A stretch of DNA of 64,000 nt, taken from Mantis religiosa (Eukaryota; Arthropoda; Insecta; Mantodea; Mantidae). Position numbers and translations under genes: made by a program. How positions within the stretch are numbered: the first letter of the stretch is position 1; the number at the start of each line of letters is the position of its first letter. Below, in pieces: positions 1 to 9,692 of this stretch. Where the stretch lies: contig CM060947.1 in the NCBI GenBank assembly GCA_030765055.1, positions 106,250,564 through 106,314,563 of the forward strand, read 5' to 3'. Under the pieces are notes generated by a model. It did no database searches. It was not told the DNA's origin and saw only the letters and a program-made list of their open reading frames with translations.

Positions 1-423
1 ACTGTTAATAAGTCTAACATACAAATCTTTCTCCTAAAAGCCATTACAAAATTAGTGTAGCTATCATTACAGGAAATATGATAAAAATCATATGTAAAAC
101 ACAATTTACTGAAAATGTATGATTTTATTGCTATGCCATCCTTCAAGCCAGCCTCCTCAGTAATCACAGTCCACTTGCACAGAGATAATTGCTCCTTAAG
201 TTTTCCTATCATTAGCTTATCCTGTAGTGAATGATACATTTTGTATGATCAACAAATTACAGTTGCATCCAGCAGCACAGTACCATAAGAATTGCAAATG
301 AACAAAAGGATGCATAAAGAATGACTGCAATCCATTTCTCTCATGATACTTCCTTTCCTTAACATAAAGATGTATTTATTTTCATGTAATTGAGATATTA
401 AGCCATTTGTCTTTTATTGACAG
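1..423. other. upstream intron/intergenic sequence, no gene seen
   Basis: AT-rich sequence with no convincing ORF or repeat. It is probably the intron before the terminal exon that starts at 424, because a pyrimidine-rich stretch ending in TTGACAG directly precedes that exon. Confidence 0.4.
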
Positions 424-587
424 CTCTAGGACAGGCCAGATGGAGTGAGTGGGGTGTATGTGCTCAAAGGCTATGCGAGTGTGACAGGCAACTAGCAGAA
501 TGTTTACGCAGATATCCTTGTCCACGTACAAAAGCAGTTTGTACATCATCACCTTGGAGATTTCTACAAAACATATTTATGCTGTGA
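424..587 (+). CDS. terminal coding exon of a secreted phospholipase A2-like protein
   Basis: The exon follows an AG acceptor (421-423 CAG), enters with two bases of a split codon and reads 54 codons to TGA at 585-587. The peptide has the pattern CAQRLCECDRQLAECLRR followed by PCPRTKAVC. The C-x-C-D helix with regularly spaced cysteines resembles the third helix of secreted PLA2 enzymes, where the Asp of CECD supports the catalytic His. The catalytic-His helix and the calcium loop would lie on earlier exons outside the window, so catalysis cannot be judged. Six or more cysteines in 54 residues fit a disulfide-rich secreted protein. The TAG in the first frame and TGA in the second leave only this frame open across the conserved part. 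Family assignment is by motif recall; another cysteine-rich secreted protein is possible. Confidence 0.55.
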
Positions 588-790
588 AAAAAAAAGAAAC
601 AGAAGAAATTGAAGGACTTTGTTCTCTATACAAACAACAGAGAAATGTTTATCCTGGACACTTTAACTATAAAAATATTGTTTCTGCTGTTACCAGTTGT
701 TTTTAAATGCCATTGTTTTGTTAAGACATTTTTATTTATGGAATGTTTCAAAGTTTCTGAATAAAGTTTAAATATATGTTATTTCCATTA
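588..790 (+). terminator. 3' UTR with poly(A) signal AATAAA (760-765)
   Basis: After the TGA at 585-587 the sequence is non-coding and AT-rich, with a canonical AATAAA at 760-765 about 170 bases downstream, at the usual distance for a short insect 3' UTR. This supports 424-587 as a terminal exon. The cleavage point, probably within about 30 bases of the signal, is not resolved. Confidence 0.5.
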
Positions 791-1675
791 ATTCTAACAG
801 AACTTAGTCTTTACAGGAGCATACTGTTCTTGGAAGAGATCACATGCAAACATCTTTAAATCAAAGAACCAATACACTAATAATTAATTAACTTATGAAC
901 CATACAACATTTGTGCAATTAGCTTGTGCACAAGCTTGCAGTCATACATTGACATACTGAAGAAGTATTGTATATAGTAGTATAGTATTAGAAGAAGTGG
1001 GAATAATCTATATGGATGGAATGTTTGAGCAGTGCTTACATCAAATAGAAGAATTCCTCATTAAACTAAATCCCGTAGTCTACTGTCTATGAACAGAAAA
1101 TATTATAGCTCTCATGGCAATAACCAGAAAAATAAGCTACAAATTTAAATTAATTGCATACAAATTATTCATAGCTATACTACAATAGTAATATTATAAA
1201 AGTAGAAAATTACATCAATATGAAAACCACTAAAGTGACTTCGAAAATCCATTCATAACTGGAAATTCCTATTCTTACCAACAGACAAGGGCTATAAGAC
1301 AGATTCTAATTTCATCTTCTAAATGATTTCAATACTAAAAGGGAATAGCACCTGGATATTAAAGTGTGAAAATTGTTGATGCCATAAAAGAACATCTTAC
1401 AAAGACCTTTCCATTTAGAATATGATAGAGAGGAAAACATCTGTCACTACTCTACAGAAAATGCATGTAAAGTAAAGGGGGAAGGGAATCCATTTCAAAC
1501 ATTAAATAAAGTGCTACAATAAACAGAAGATATAGCAAAATAAAGCAAAATTTAATCTGCTTAGAAAAGTATATGTGACCTATGCCAATTCTATCCCAAT
1601 GTATGCTCAATTATTTGATGAGAAAATTTAATTCAGCTTAACATCAGAAGTTGCATAACTGATATTTGTAATCGA
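791..1675. other. intergenic, nothing recognised
   Basis: AT-rich sequence, with no ORF, tRNA-like promoter or clear repeat that I could identify. Confidence 0.4.
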
Positions 1676-1686
1676 TAACTAAGAAG

Positions 1687-1859
1687 ATACTATACAAAAT
1701 AATTATTTTTAACAAAAAACTTCACTTATCTTCAAGAAATTGTAATATGAGATTGGCTGTGAATGAGGATGTAAATAAATGTTTAGGAAACCATAAATTT
1801 ATATTGTATTTGTGTAATATGTGTTGCTTCACCGTCACTAGCTTCATTTTTTACATATT
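1687..1859 (+). mobile_element. 173-bp foldback-type insertion, 11-bp target duplication
   Basis: The insert lies between direct repeats TAACTAAGAAG at 1676-1686 and 1860-1870. Its ends carry the pattern ACTTCACTTATCTTCAAGAA and a TTGCTTCACCGTCACTAGCTTCA-like end also found near 36670-36745, 48014-48165 and 62426-62650, so it belongs to a dispersed family. Around 1755-1790 the + strand holds TGAGGATG, a short complementary pair and GAAAC, a decayed version of the hammerhead-like core seen in better copies. No protein is encoded. Confidence 0.55.
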
Positions 1860-2266
1860 TAACTAAGAAGTATTTTTTTCTCTATGCAGATAGGACTAGG
1901 TATCTCATTTCCAAGGATACTTAACCTAGCAATAGAAAATACTTTACTAAACCAGTTTCACCTCAGTTTCACTATAGGATATTGATGCCAGGATTTCCAT
2001 ATTCTGGGAAAATTGTGAAACTTTGTATTACTGAATAACTGAGGAACCAAAGAGGAGATATAAATGTTTACAACTCATCTATTGTAATAATCTATGATGT
2101 ATCAACCATTCAAATAATCGCTTTACTGCAAAAATGGTATACTTACAGACTCCAGAACATTTCCAGAACTTGGAAAACTATCAAGAAGAGAAATATGAGC
2201 TGAATCTTTCCTGGCGGCGTATTGTTCAAGACGTTCTCGGCTCGAGCCAGGTAAGCAGATGTTGAG

Positions 2267-2311
2267 ACATCTATGTTTCGGGAGCGTACATCTCTCCCAT
2301 CTTCAGGATGT
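2267..2311 (-). ncRNA. hammerhead-ribozyme-like motif, left arm (variant cleavage triplet AUA)
   Basis: Reading the - strand from 2311: stem I strand ACAUC, core CUGAAGA, a U, stem II GGGAG with CUCCC, then GAAAC, AUA and the stem I partner GAUGU. Compared with the right-arm copy, the cleavage triplet GUC has become AUA, which still obeys the NUH rule but breaks the C-G pair next to the core. Stem III is only a couple of bases, so cleavage would need a dimer or a tandem copy. Confidence 0.55.
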
Positions 2312-2399
2312 TGAATGACTTAGGGCGCTCGCTGATTGGTCCGCGTCATTTTCTTGGCGACCAGTATATATATGGGTCACTCCAGCCCTAAGTCATTCA

Positions 2400-2444
2400 A
2401 CATCCTGAAGATGGGAGAGATGTACGCTCCCGAAACGTCGATGT
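2400..2444 (+). ncRNA. hammerhead-ribozyme-like motif, right arm (complete conserved core)
   Basis: All invariant elements are visible: stem I ACAUC (2400-2404), core CUGAAGA (2405-2411), U at 2412, stem II GGGAG (2413-2417) with CUCCC (2427-2431), GAAAC (2432-2436), cleavage triplet GUC (2437-2439), and the stem I partner GAUGU (2440-2444). Stem III has no loop; the tetranucleotide ACGU is self-complementary, so a functional stem III could form between two copies. Minimal stem III hammerheads are known from Penelope-like elements. The extra U after the core is shared by all copies in this window. Confidence 0.65.
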
Positions 2445-2566
2445 CTCAACATCTGCTTACCTGGCTTGAAGCCCGAGAACGTCTAGAACATATCAAGAAG
2501 AGGATAAAGAAATCAGGAGTTTAATATCCACCAATATTTCATACTTATTGTATATGCAATGCTTCA

Positions 2567-2960
<394 letters not shown>

Positions 2961-3274
2961 GTGTAGAACTGCATTGCTGTGTTCTTCTGCACTCAATCAT
3001 CTCCCATGTTTGCGAAATTATCGTTTAAAGTTTCCTAATATGCTACTCAAGAAGAGAAGAGGCACAGATTTGAGGTTAAACCATGCTCTCATCTTGTTTA
3101 AACTTAGGATCTTAAGGGTACCCCTAAGTAAAATTTCAAAATCTTGCAGTATTTATCTAAATGTTTTAAAGAGTTTATCACAAGTTTCTTTACCACAATT
3201 TATAAGCTTGTTTTAAAAAATGTCATACAGATATCTTTAAGGTTTGGAGAAAAAAGGAAAAAAAAAATGTATTT
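2961..3274. other. no feature recognised
   Basis: AT-rich sequence between the microsatellite and the first SINE; the 85-codon ORF at 2959-3216 has no recognisable domain or codon pattern. Confidence 0.4.
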
Positions 3275-3368
3275 TGGAAAGGCTATGTCAAATTGAAAAA
3301 TTCAGTGCCATAGCCGGAATTTGAAGCAAGATTCTTCAGTTGCTCTAACTACTAAGCTATCATGACAA
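3275..3368 (-). mobile_element. tRNA-derived SINE, family 2 (fragment)
   Basis: On the - strand it begins with an A-box-like TAGCTTAGTAGTTAGAGCAA, then a B-box-like TTCAAATTCC, and a body beginning GCACTGAATTTTTC. The same head and body recur at 3550-3683, 52265-52370, 52930-53090, 54060-54150 and 60225-60370, so this is a family and not a host tRNA gene. Confidence 0.6.
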
Positions 3369-3544
3369 AATGCCAGCACAACATAAAATTCTCCAATTGA
3401 CTTGCTCATTTTCAACTAAGCTAGGAGATCTCATGTTCAAATGAGCTAGCTACCTTAATGGTAACTTACAATGCTCTAAGCATTTTTAAGTCCCAGACTT
3501 CATAGTTTACACCATTATTTGGCCATATTAATGGAAATTAATTG

Positions 3545-3683
3545 TTCTTTCACCTAACCATGTGTATAGCACAAGGTTTGGGAAGGTAGAGTCTGACTGA
3601 AACATTCAATACCATGAGCAGGATTTGAACCATGGATATCCCAGCGTCCGTCTGGTAGCTATAACCACTAAGTTACCACAGCA
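3545..3683 (-). mobile_element. tRNA-derived SINE, family 2
   Basis: A copy with the A-box-like TAACTTAGTGGTTATAGC, a B-box-like GGTTCAAATCCTG and the body ending in ACACATGGTTAGGTGAAAGA. The tail is the ATTAATTTCCATTAAT-type sequence seen in other copies. Confidence 0.6.
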
Positions 3684-3819
3684 AACTGACAGCATCACAT
3701 TAAATTCTCCAATTGATTTGCTTGCTTACCAGTAAAACACTAGGAAATCTCACATACACATGAGATAACTACCTTAAAGTGGAAATATGCTATAAGTAGT
3801 ACTTAGAAGATCTGTGGCT

Positions 3820-3925
3820 CATCCTGGCTATGGCACTGAATTTTCTTGACCTGACTCTATCATTCCAAACCTTGTCCTACACATGGCTAGTGCAAAAGAG
3901 CAATTAATTGTTATTAATATGACCA
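3820..3925 (+). mobile_element. SINE family 2 body fragment, opposite orientation
   Basis: Lacks most of the tRNA head but keeps GGCTATGGCACTGAATTTT, the CTACACATGGCTAGTG segment and the ATTAATTGTTATTAATATG-like tail. With the copy at 3545-3683 it makes an imperfect inverted pair. Confidence 0.5.
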
Positions 3926-4973
3926 AATAGTGGTCAAAATTTGAAACCTGGAACTTTAAAGTAACTAGCAGAGTTATATATCCAATTTGAAGTTTGTGAT
4001 AAGTAGAGCTCAGATTTTTTGCATATTGGATGTTTTATTCTTCGATAATTAAACACATGTAAGTAATAAATTTATTCACCATGGTAAGGAGTTTATTACA
4101 GAAGTTTTATAGTACATATAAATGCATATTTAAGGAGTAAGTTTATATTTAACCTACTTTTGCATATTTATGCATATATTTTACTTTTTTCAGGAAATAT
4201 TCATACATTTATTTTGTACTGATACTTTAAGAAGAGAAGGATACAAGAAAATTTCTCTGTTTGTGTAGGACTTCGGTATCATACATTTTGTGTTAATATT
4301 GCAAACGAAGCTGTCTGCTGCAATGATAACATTGCCAAGAATTAAAAAGTGTCATTTTCACAAACTTTTAAACTTTATCAATGTGCTGCTAATCGTAATT
4401 TCTTAAGTTAGAGCAGTAGGAAAGGGAATTTTACAATATCATAGGAGAAGAGCAGTTAAGCTGATTTGGTTTGATGTAAATCCTACTGTTAACAACAAAT
4501 GGAAATATAGTAGTGTACCAACTGTGTGAAAAAAGAGTATTTTGGTAAATTCAGAATATTTTAAAAATCAATATGATTTTCTAGTTAGTGACTGTTGATT
4601 TTATTTAAATAAAATAAACCCATATTACTCTTATAACACTGTTTCAAGTGCCCTCAGACAAAAAGTATAGATTATGCATCTATAAACAGCTGCTTATAGA
4701 AATACAAAAATATTTTAAGTGACAGAAGAAACTCGTTTCTTCCAGAAAAATAATTATTTACTGCAATAAACATGATTAATACTAAAATAGACTGAAAGAG
4801 AAAATAATAAGTATTAATTAATTAGTGCATGTATTTAATAATTTACTACGTGACTACTTCAAGATTAATAAATGTGAGAAAGGTGAAATAATATAATTTA
4901 TTTTAAATGCATAGATGCATGCACATATTCATTCTTTATAGTCCATATAAATCCAAGCTATAGTGATGAGCAA
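3926..4973. other. AT-rich spacer, nothing recognised
   Basis: No coding, tRNA-like or structured repeat signal seen. Confidence 0.4.
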
Positions 4974-5090
4974 TGACAGGAAATTTAAAACAAAAATGCT
5001 CAACCTGTTGCTGATCCAAGAAAGTAAAAGTAAAGAAAGTAAAATTGGATCAGCAACAGGTTGAGCATTTTTGTTTTAAATTTCCTGTCA
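4974..5090. repeat. perfect 46-bp inverted repeat with a 25-nt purine-rich loop
   Basis: Arm 4974-5019 (starting TGACAGGAAATTTAAAAC) is the exact reverse complement of 5045-5090. The spacer is a run of GAAAGTAAAAG-type purines. The zero divergence between arms implies recent formation or gene conversion. It abuts a SINE at 5091, so it may be an insertion into that SINE's 3' part; I could not find a clean target duplication. Confidence 0.85.
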
Positions 5091-5253
5091 AGCCCAGGGT
5101 CCATAAAGCTTAGAGCTATCCAAGCTTATCTTTAAGGATAAGGGAAAACCCCAGAAAAAGCCATATCCAGGTAACTCACCCTGACCGAGATTGGAACTCG
5201 AGACTTCTTGAATATGAGGCAGACATGCTACCATCTACACTACTGAGGCAGGC
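5091..5253 (-). mobile_element. tRNA-derived SINE, family 1
   Basis: On the - strand: GCCTGCCTCAGTAGTGTAGA head, then a B box in TCGAGTTCCAATCTCGGTCA, then the body CCTGGATATGGCTTTTTCTG. Four other copies are at 21190-21395, 43768-44007, 44671-44907 and 55411-55666. The 3' end of this copy is cut by the hairpin at 4974-5090. Confidence 0.75.
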
Positions 5254-6634
5254 ACTTTTTATAGATGAAGTAGCATTAGTGGTACCTTCTGAGGATAAAT
5301 TACAATATACAGTACATAATTTTAACAAAACTGGCATTAGGTACACATACATGAAAATAAATACCAGAAAAATAAAAATGAAGGCTTTTCACAGAAAGCA
5401 CCCTGAATGTAGCAAAATTTGTTTAGATTCAAAAATATTTGAAAGACTAAATTCATTCATTGCAAACAAAACTGGTAATTTTAGTAAAAACATTACAATA
5501 AACAAACATTAACAATTAATTGAAAAAGCCATTTGTAGTCGGTTTTTAAGTCATCGTCGCTGCCATTAATTTATCCTCAGTGATCAAATTAACTGTATCA
5601 TCTTGAGCAATTTAAAAGTTTAGCAAAAACTAAATGCCAGTTATGAAATTCATTCTCTTTTTCTGCTGTAAATTTGAACAAAATAATTTAAAACTATGTT
5701 ATATAGACCGTTTTAATGTGTAAAAAGTGTAAAAACCATAAAAGTTATGCAAAAGGCACCAGAAGTGAATATAGCCATACAGCAGGGTGAACTTAGGCAC
5801 TTAAATGCTCATGTGTTTAAGCTTTTAAGGGCTCTCACAGCAAACGTTATACTATTAATTGAAGCTAAAGGTTAGAAGTACTTTTTGGAAATTAATTATT
5901 GAATTTGTTGAGCATTTTGACCAAATCTTAATTATTGACCCTAAATATTGCTTTAATATTAAACATTATTTTTGTAATTTTACATAAGACAGTTTTCATC
6001 TTTAACCACTGTCCAGGTATTCTTTGTGCAGTTGCCACAAAGTTGTAAGTAGCACAATTTTCTTATGCAATAAATGCAGAACCCTATTTATTGTAAAATT
6101 TACAAAAGCTTTCTGGAGCCCATGGAAAAATGTTAAGATACTGTTTTCGCAGTTTTCAGTTAAACATTGAATAAAACTATATCGAAGAAAATGAACATTC
6201 AGTAACAATGCTCCATGTGTATGTTTTGTTAAACAAAAAGGTCATTAGGAATACCATGGTACTAATCTTTCTCTGCCCTTGATTTCCTCTCTTTGCATGC
6301 TCTCCATAGTAGTCCCCAGAATTAAGTTAGCCATGAAATTAATATTTATTATGTGCTTCAAATGGGAAGACTTCTGGAGTCCAGCTAATCAGATGCCGTA
6401 TCACACTCAGCATTGCTAGCTTGTTACCCCACTCTTTTATATTTCCCTCTCTCTCGCACACTCATACAACATGCAGCTCTGCATGGCGCAAGATGTAAGT
6501 GTAAGCAAATTATATTTTCCAAACTTTTACAATGATTCAGTTGCCAAAATCAAAATTTGGAAAAGCAGTTTTGCAAATTATGTATATTTTTAAATACTAT
6601 AGCTATAATTATAGTTTATGAATTACCTGTTTTT
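5254..6634. other. AT-rich spacer; 3' flank of the Tc1-like element somewhere within it
   Basis: No host gene seen. The left terminal inverted repeat of the Tc1-like element should lie here, but I could not match it by eye to the right flank near 11015-11150. Confidence 0.35.
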
Positions 6635-6852
6635 CTAATCCAATGGAATTGCCAGTAGCTCATCCGTATCGCTGTCAATGCCACTTATGTCAAGAGACAA
6701 TTCGTCATTGTCACTGTCTTCATTGTCTGAGTTTTGCAAACTTAAGATTATAGGTTCCAATATCTCGTCACGTGTTAATTCTTTATTAAAATCATCTCCT
6801 TGTAGGTTTTCTGCATGTCTTACACAGTTTTCCCAGTCTTGTTGTGATACCT

Positions 6853-8501
6853 GTGGGAAATTTCAACTTATCTTCGAGCTTTCGCAGAAGCAATATCACT
6901 GCAACACCATGGGACAAGTCACAAAGACCTTGAAAAGGACATCCACCGCCACTAAGCAGGTAACCACCGGAGAACAGCCTTGCTTGCAACCATCTCTGCC
7001 GGAACCTGGCTGTGCCTCCCAGCCGGGAGAAGGCCAGTCACCAGATGCCACCAGCCAGCCGCCGCCACGCCCCCACCATCCAAGCTCAGCTGCGAGCTCA
7101 CCGCAGCCTCAACCTTGCCCTGTATCCCAGCCGGGAGCAGGACAGCTTGCAGCAGCAGTCATCCAAGAACCGCCACCACCTCATGTCGCACCAGCATTGC
7201 AGTGAAGGGTGCACGCCGGGATCTGCAAGTACGCTTTGTGCTTGCTGCAGCGCAGCAACAGCAGCCCTCAGCAACGAGGGCAAACCGAATTATGTCAGCC
7301 CGGGGCCCAACACCGCTGGTCAGAATGGAGCTAGTCAGCATCACTGACCTGGAAGCTGTCTTGATTACCGCCTGCCCTTATTAGGGTGGGTGCTGAGGAC
7401 CGAGGCTGGCCGACTGACCCGACTAGTTCCATTCCGCCACTGCTGCGCCTACAGACATACAGCAGAGTCCTGCGCAGCCGAGCTGTGGTGCCTCCAGCCT
7501 CACCTCGGTCCTCACAGAACACGAACTCCACCGACGCCGCCACTGCTGTGCCTCCTGTAGAGAGCACAATCACTACACAGGGCAGGTGCTCTACCCCTTG
7601 CATCCCTATAGGAAGGCATCGCCTGTCCCACCAGCGCCCGAGCGCCCTTTGGGACAGCTCGGATAACTCCCTAGTTTAAAAAGGCCCGGGTCTTGGTCCT
7701 ACGGGTCCAGGACTGATGGGAGTAGACCCTCTGGACTCTAAATCAATGTCCCACCAGCGCCGTCAACTTCTCAGTAGCAGCTGAGCCCACAGCAGCCGCC
7801 ACATCAGCAACCTCATCGACAGCCAGCAGCACCAGTTCACACCATCAGCCAAGAGCAGCTCAGGGAGGAAGTCCGGGGCCTAGGGGAGGCCGTTCAGGAT
7901 CTCCATTTGGAGTTCCTGCTCATAGTGGCCAAACAGACCGCCCTGGAGGATATCCTTAAGGAACTCCAGGCATCATCAATTCAAACAACACACTACACAA
8001 CGGAACAACACACCGCTCATCGGAAACTAGACAAACTCCCTGGGAGGCTCCGGGATCTCCTCAGGAATGTCGTCAGCTTCAACCCCCAGCATCATCACCA
8101 GAGATCCTGCAATATCTCACAGCTGAACAGAGGAAAAAGTTCTACAGCCGTATGTACGTGGAGGAACTCAAGTCTCACCGCGTGCGGTTGCCTCAACATC
8201 CTCGCCATTTATCCCGTACCTGCCCTTACCCAATACCACCTCTAGCCCCTAGGCCGCAGTCCGATTTTATGGCTGTAGCCTAGAATTACCTACTCATACC
8301 CTCGTATCCGCTTTCAAGTACTAACGCGGGAGCTATGCGGGACCGCATGAAGCCACGCCATTTATCCTATCAATTTCCTTCCTATATCCGGTGGAGGTTT
8401 TTTAATGGTTATTGCCAAGGACAGGCAAGCCCCACAGTCTCCATTGTGCTCTCCAACACAGTGGAACTCCGTAAAGGGATTTTTCCTCCACTCGAAAAAA
8501 A
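6853..8501 (+). mobile_element. 1.65-kb GC-rich poly(A)-tailed retroelement insertion, 9-bp target duplication
   Basis: GTGATACCT occurs at 6844-6852 and 8502-8510, and the insert ends in A7 at 8495-8501, the signature of target-primed reverse transcription. The insert is GC- and CAG-rich, unlike its flanks, and codes a Pro/Ser/Gln-rich peptide (for example from 6909) with stops in every frame. No RT or endonuclease was found, so it may be an internally deleted LINE or its ORF1 region, a processed transcript, or a non-autonomous element. Its insertion interrupted the Tc1-like transposase gene. Confidence 0.7.
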
Positions 8502-8784
8502 GTGATACCTTGTCAATGTCTTTGTGAACAAGTCGTTCAACTCCGTTAGTTTAATGCCCGATTTCACCAACAGATGTTAAGACTTAACACGAGTTTAACA
8601 ATAGTTAAACCAAAAGTTGCATTTCAACAACTATTAGCTTAACACTCCTGTTAAATCTCTTGTTAAACTAACAAGCCAAATCTCTGTTGTTAAGTCCTTA
8701 ACAATTGTAAATAGTCAAGATTGCGGGCGTGAGCACAGCTGTTGATGTCGATTTGCTATATTTAAGACCGCCTAAATGCCATTC

Positions 8785-8912
8785 GTAATAGAGTACGGCC
8801 TATGAGGAGAAATGATTTTGGAGAGCTATCAGAAGTAAATGTTCTACAGCGGTATAGACTGTGGAAACAAGTTGCTATGCAGGTTACTGCGGAAGTACAA
8901 GAGAGATTAGAA
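8785..8912 (+). pseudogene. HARBI1-like transposase N-terminal fragment
   Basis: The + strand reads MRRNDFGELSEVNVLQRYRL in one frame. It resembles the short N-terminal region of Harbinger transposases that ends in a RxRL motif. The DDE domain is absent, so it cannot be catalytic. Recognition is by pattern only. Confidence 0.45.
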
Positions 8913-8916
8913 CATG

Positions 8917-9436
8917 CATCGAAAAGAATATGCCGATCTCGCCATTGCTTCAAGTATTAGTAACTTTGCTATTTTACAAATCACTAAATTTTGTGGATAA
9001 TTTACACTGTCCACCTCCCGTCTTGAAACGTTCAAGTCACTCGCAACTTGTCCTTCTTCGCTCCTCACTTTCAATTTGCGTATACTGAGGTAGAACACGC
9101 ATCGAAAGGAATATGCCGATCTCGCCTTTGCTTCAAGTATTAATAGCTTTGAGTTCTTATAATTCACAGAATTATGTGGATAATACGTTGTCCAATTCCC
9201 ATCTTGAAACGTTCAAGTCACTTGTCCTTCTTCGCTCCTCGCTTTAAACTTACGTATACTAAGCTAGAATATGTATCGAAAGGAATATGCCGAAATCGCC
9301 TTTGCTTCAAGTATTAATAATTTTCCGATTTTATAATTCACTGAATTGTGTAGATAATACACTGTCCACCTCCCGTCTTGAAACGTTCAAGTCACTTGTC
9401 CTTCGCACCTCGTTTTAAATTTACGTAATACTGACA
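8917..9436. repeat. three tandem units of about 175-183 bp inside the Harbinger element
   Basis: Units start at 8917, 9100 and 9274, each with (C/T)ATCGAAA(A/G)GAATATGCCG followed by TTGCTTCAAGTATTA and CTTGAAACGTTCAAGTCAC. Units differ by substitutions and small indels. Confidence 0.9.
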
Positions 9437-9692
9437 AGTTGTTTGGTGCTTCTAGTAGTGACACATGCATTTGAATTAAATTCGTTTCCAATATTTTCCC
9501 CGTGACATCTTTCTCTTTTACATTCACCGCATCCGTCCTCTTATTTTCCACGATAGCCTTACACTTCGTCACCAATTCAATTAACAATTCCTTCTCCATC
9601 GACGAGAAATTTGTCTCACGGCTTTTATTTACGATTTTGTTCACCCGCCACTTTTCAGCTGTGTGCAGACCAAAATGAAAACAAAAGCGCAT
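9387..9692 (-). pseudogene. Myb/SANT-like DNA-binding protein of Harbinger (fragment)
   Basis: A 101-codon ORF with FSSMEKELLIELVTKCKAI then VENKRTDAVNVKEKD, matching the first helix and linker of the Myb/SANT-like partner protein that Harbinger transposases use to bind DNA and enter the nucleus. Complete homologues usually continue for two more helices and a further C-terminal region; here the sequence diverges after about residue 65 and runs into the third tandem unit, so it is truncated. Confidence 0.6.

Larger units (their letters stand above)
2191..2490. mobile_element. 300-bp palindromic element with a hammerhead-like core in each arm
   Basis: Flanked by the exact 12-bp repeat TATCAAGAAGAG at 2179-2190 and 2491-2502. 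The left arm (about 2222-2325) is the inverted copy of the right arm (about 2383-2490), with a unique centre of about 57 bp. Each arm carries a hammerhead-type catalytic core on opposite strands. There is no reverse transcriptase. I infer a non-autonomous Penelope-related element; the target-duplication length matches the PLE at 26014-28934. Confidence 0.7.

Noticed and set aside
2179..2502. CRISPR-like repeat array
   Set aside because: Repeats are inverted and single, not direct and regularly spaced; the genome is eukaryotic.
6678..7205. Pro/Gln-rich 175-codon host protein
   Set aside because: The ORF crosses the junction at 6853 between the Tc1-like gene (antisense) and the retroelement, so it is a chimera.
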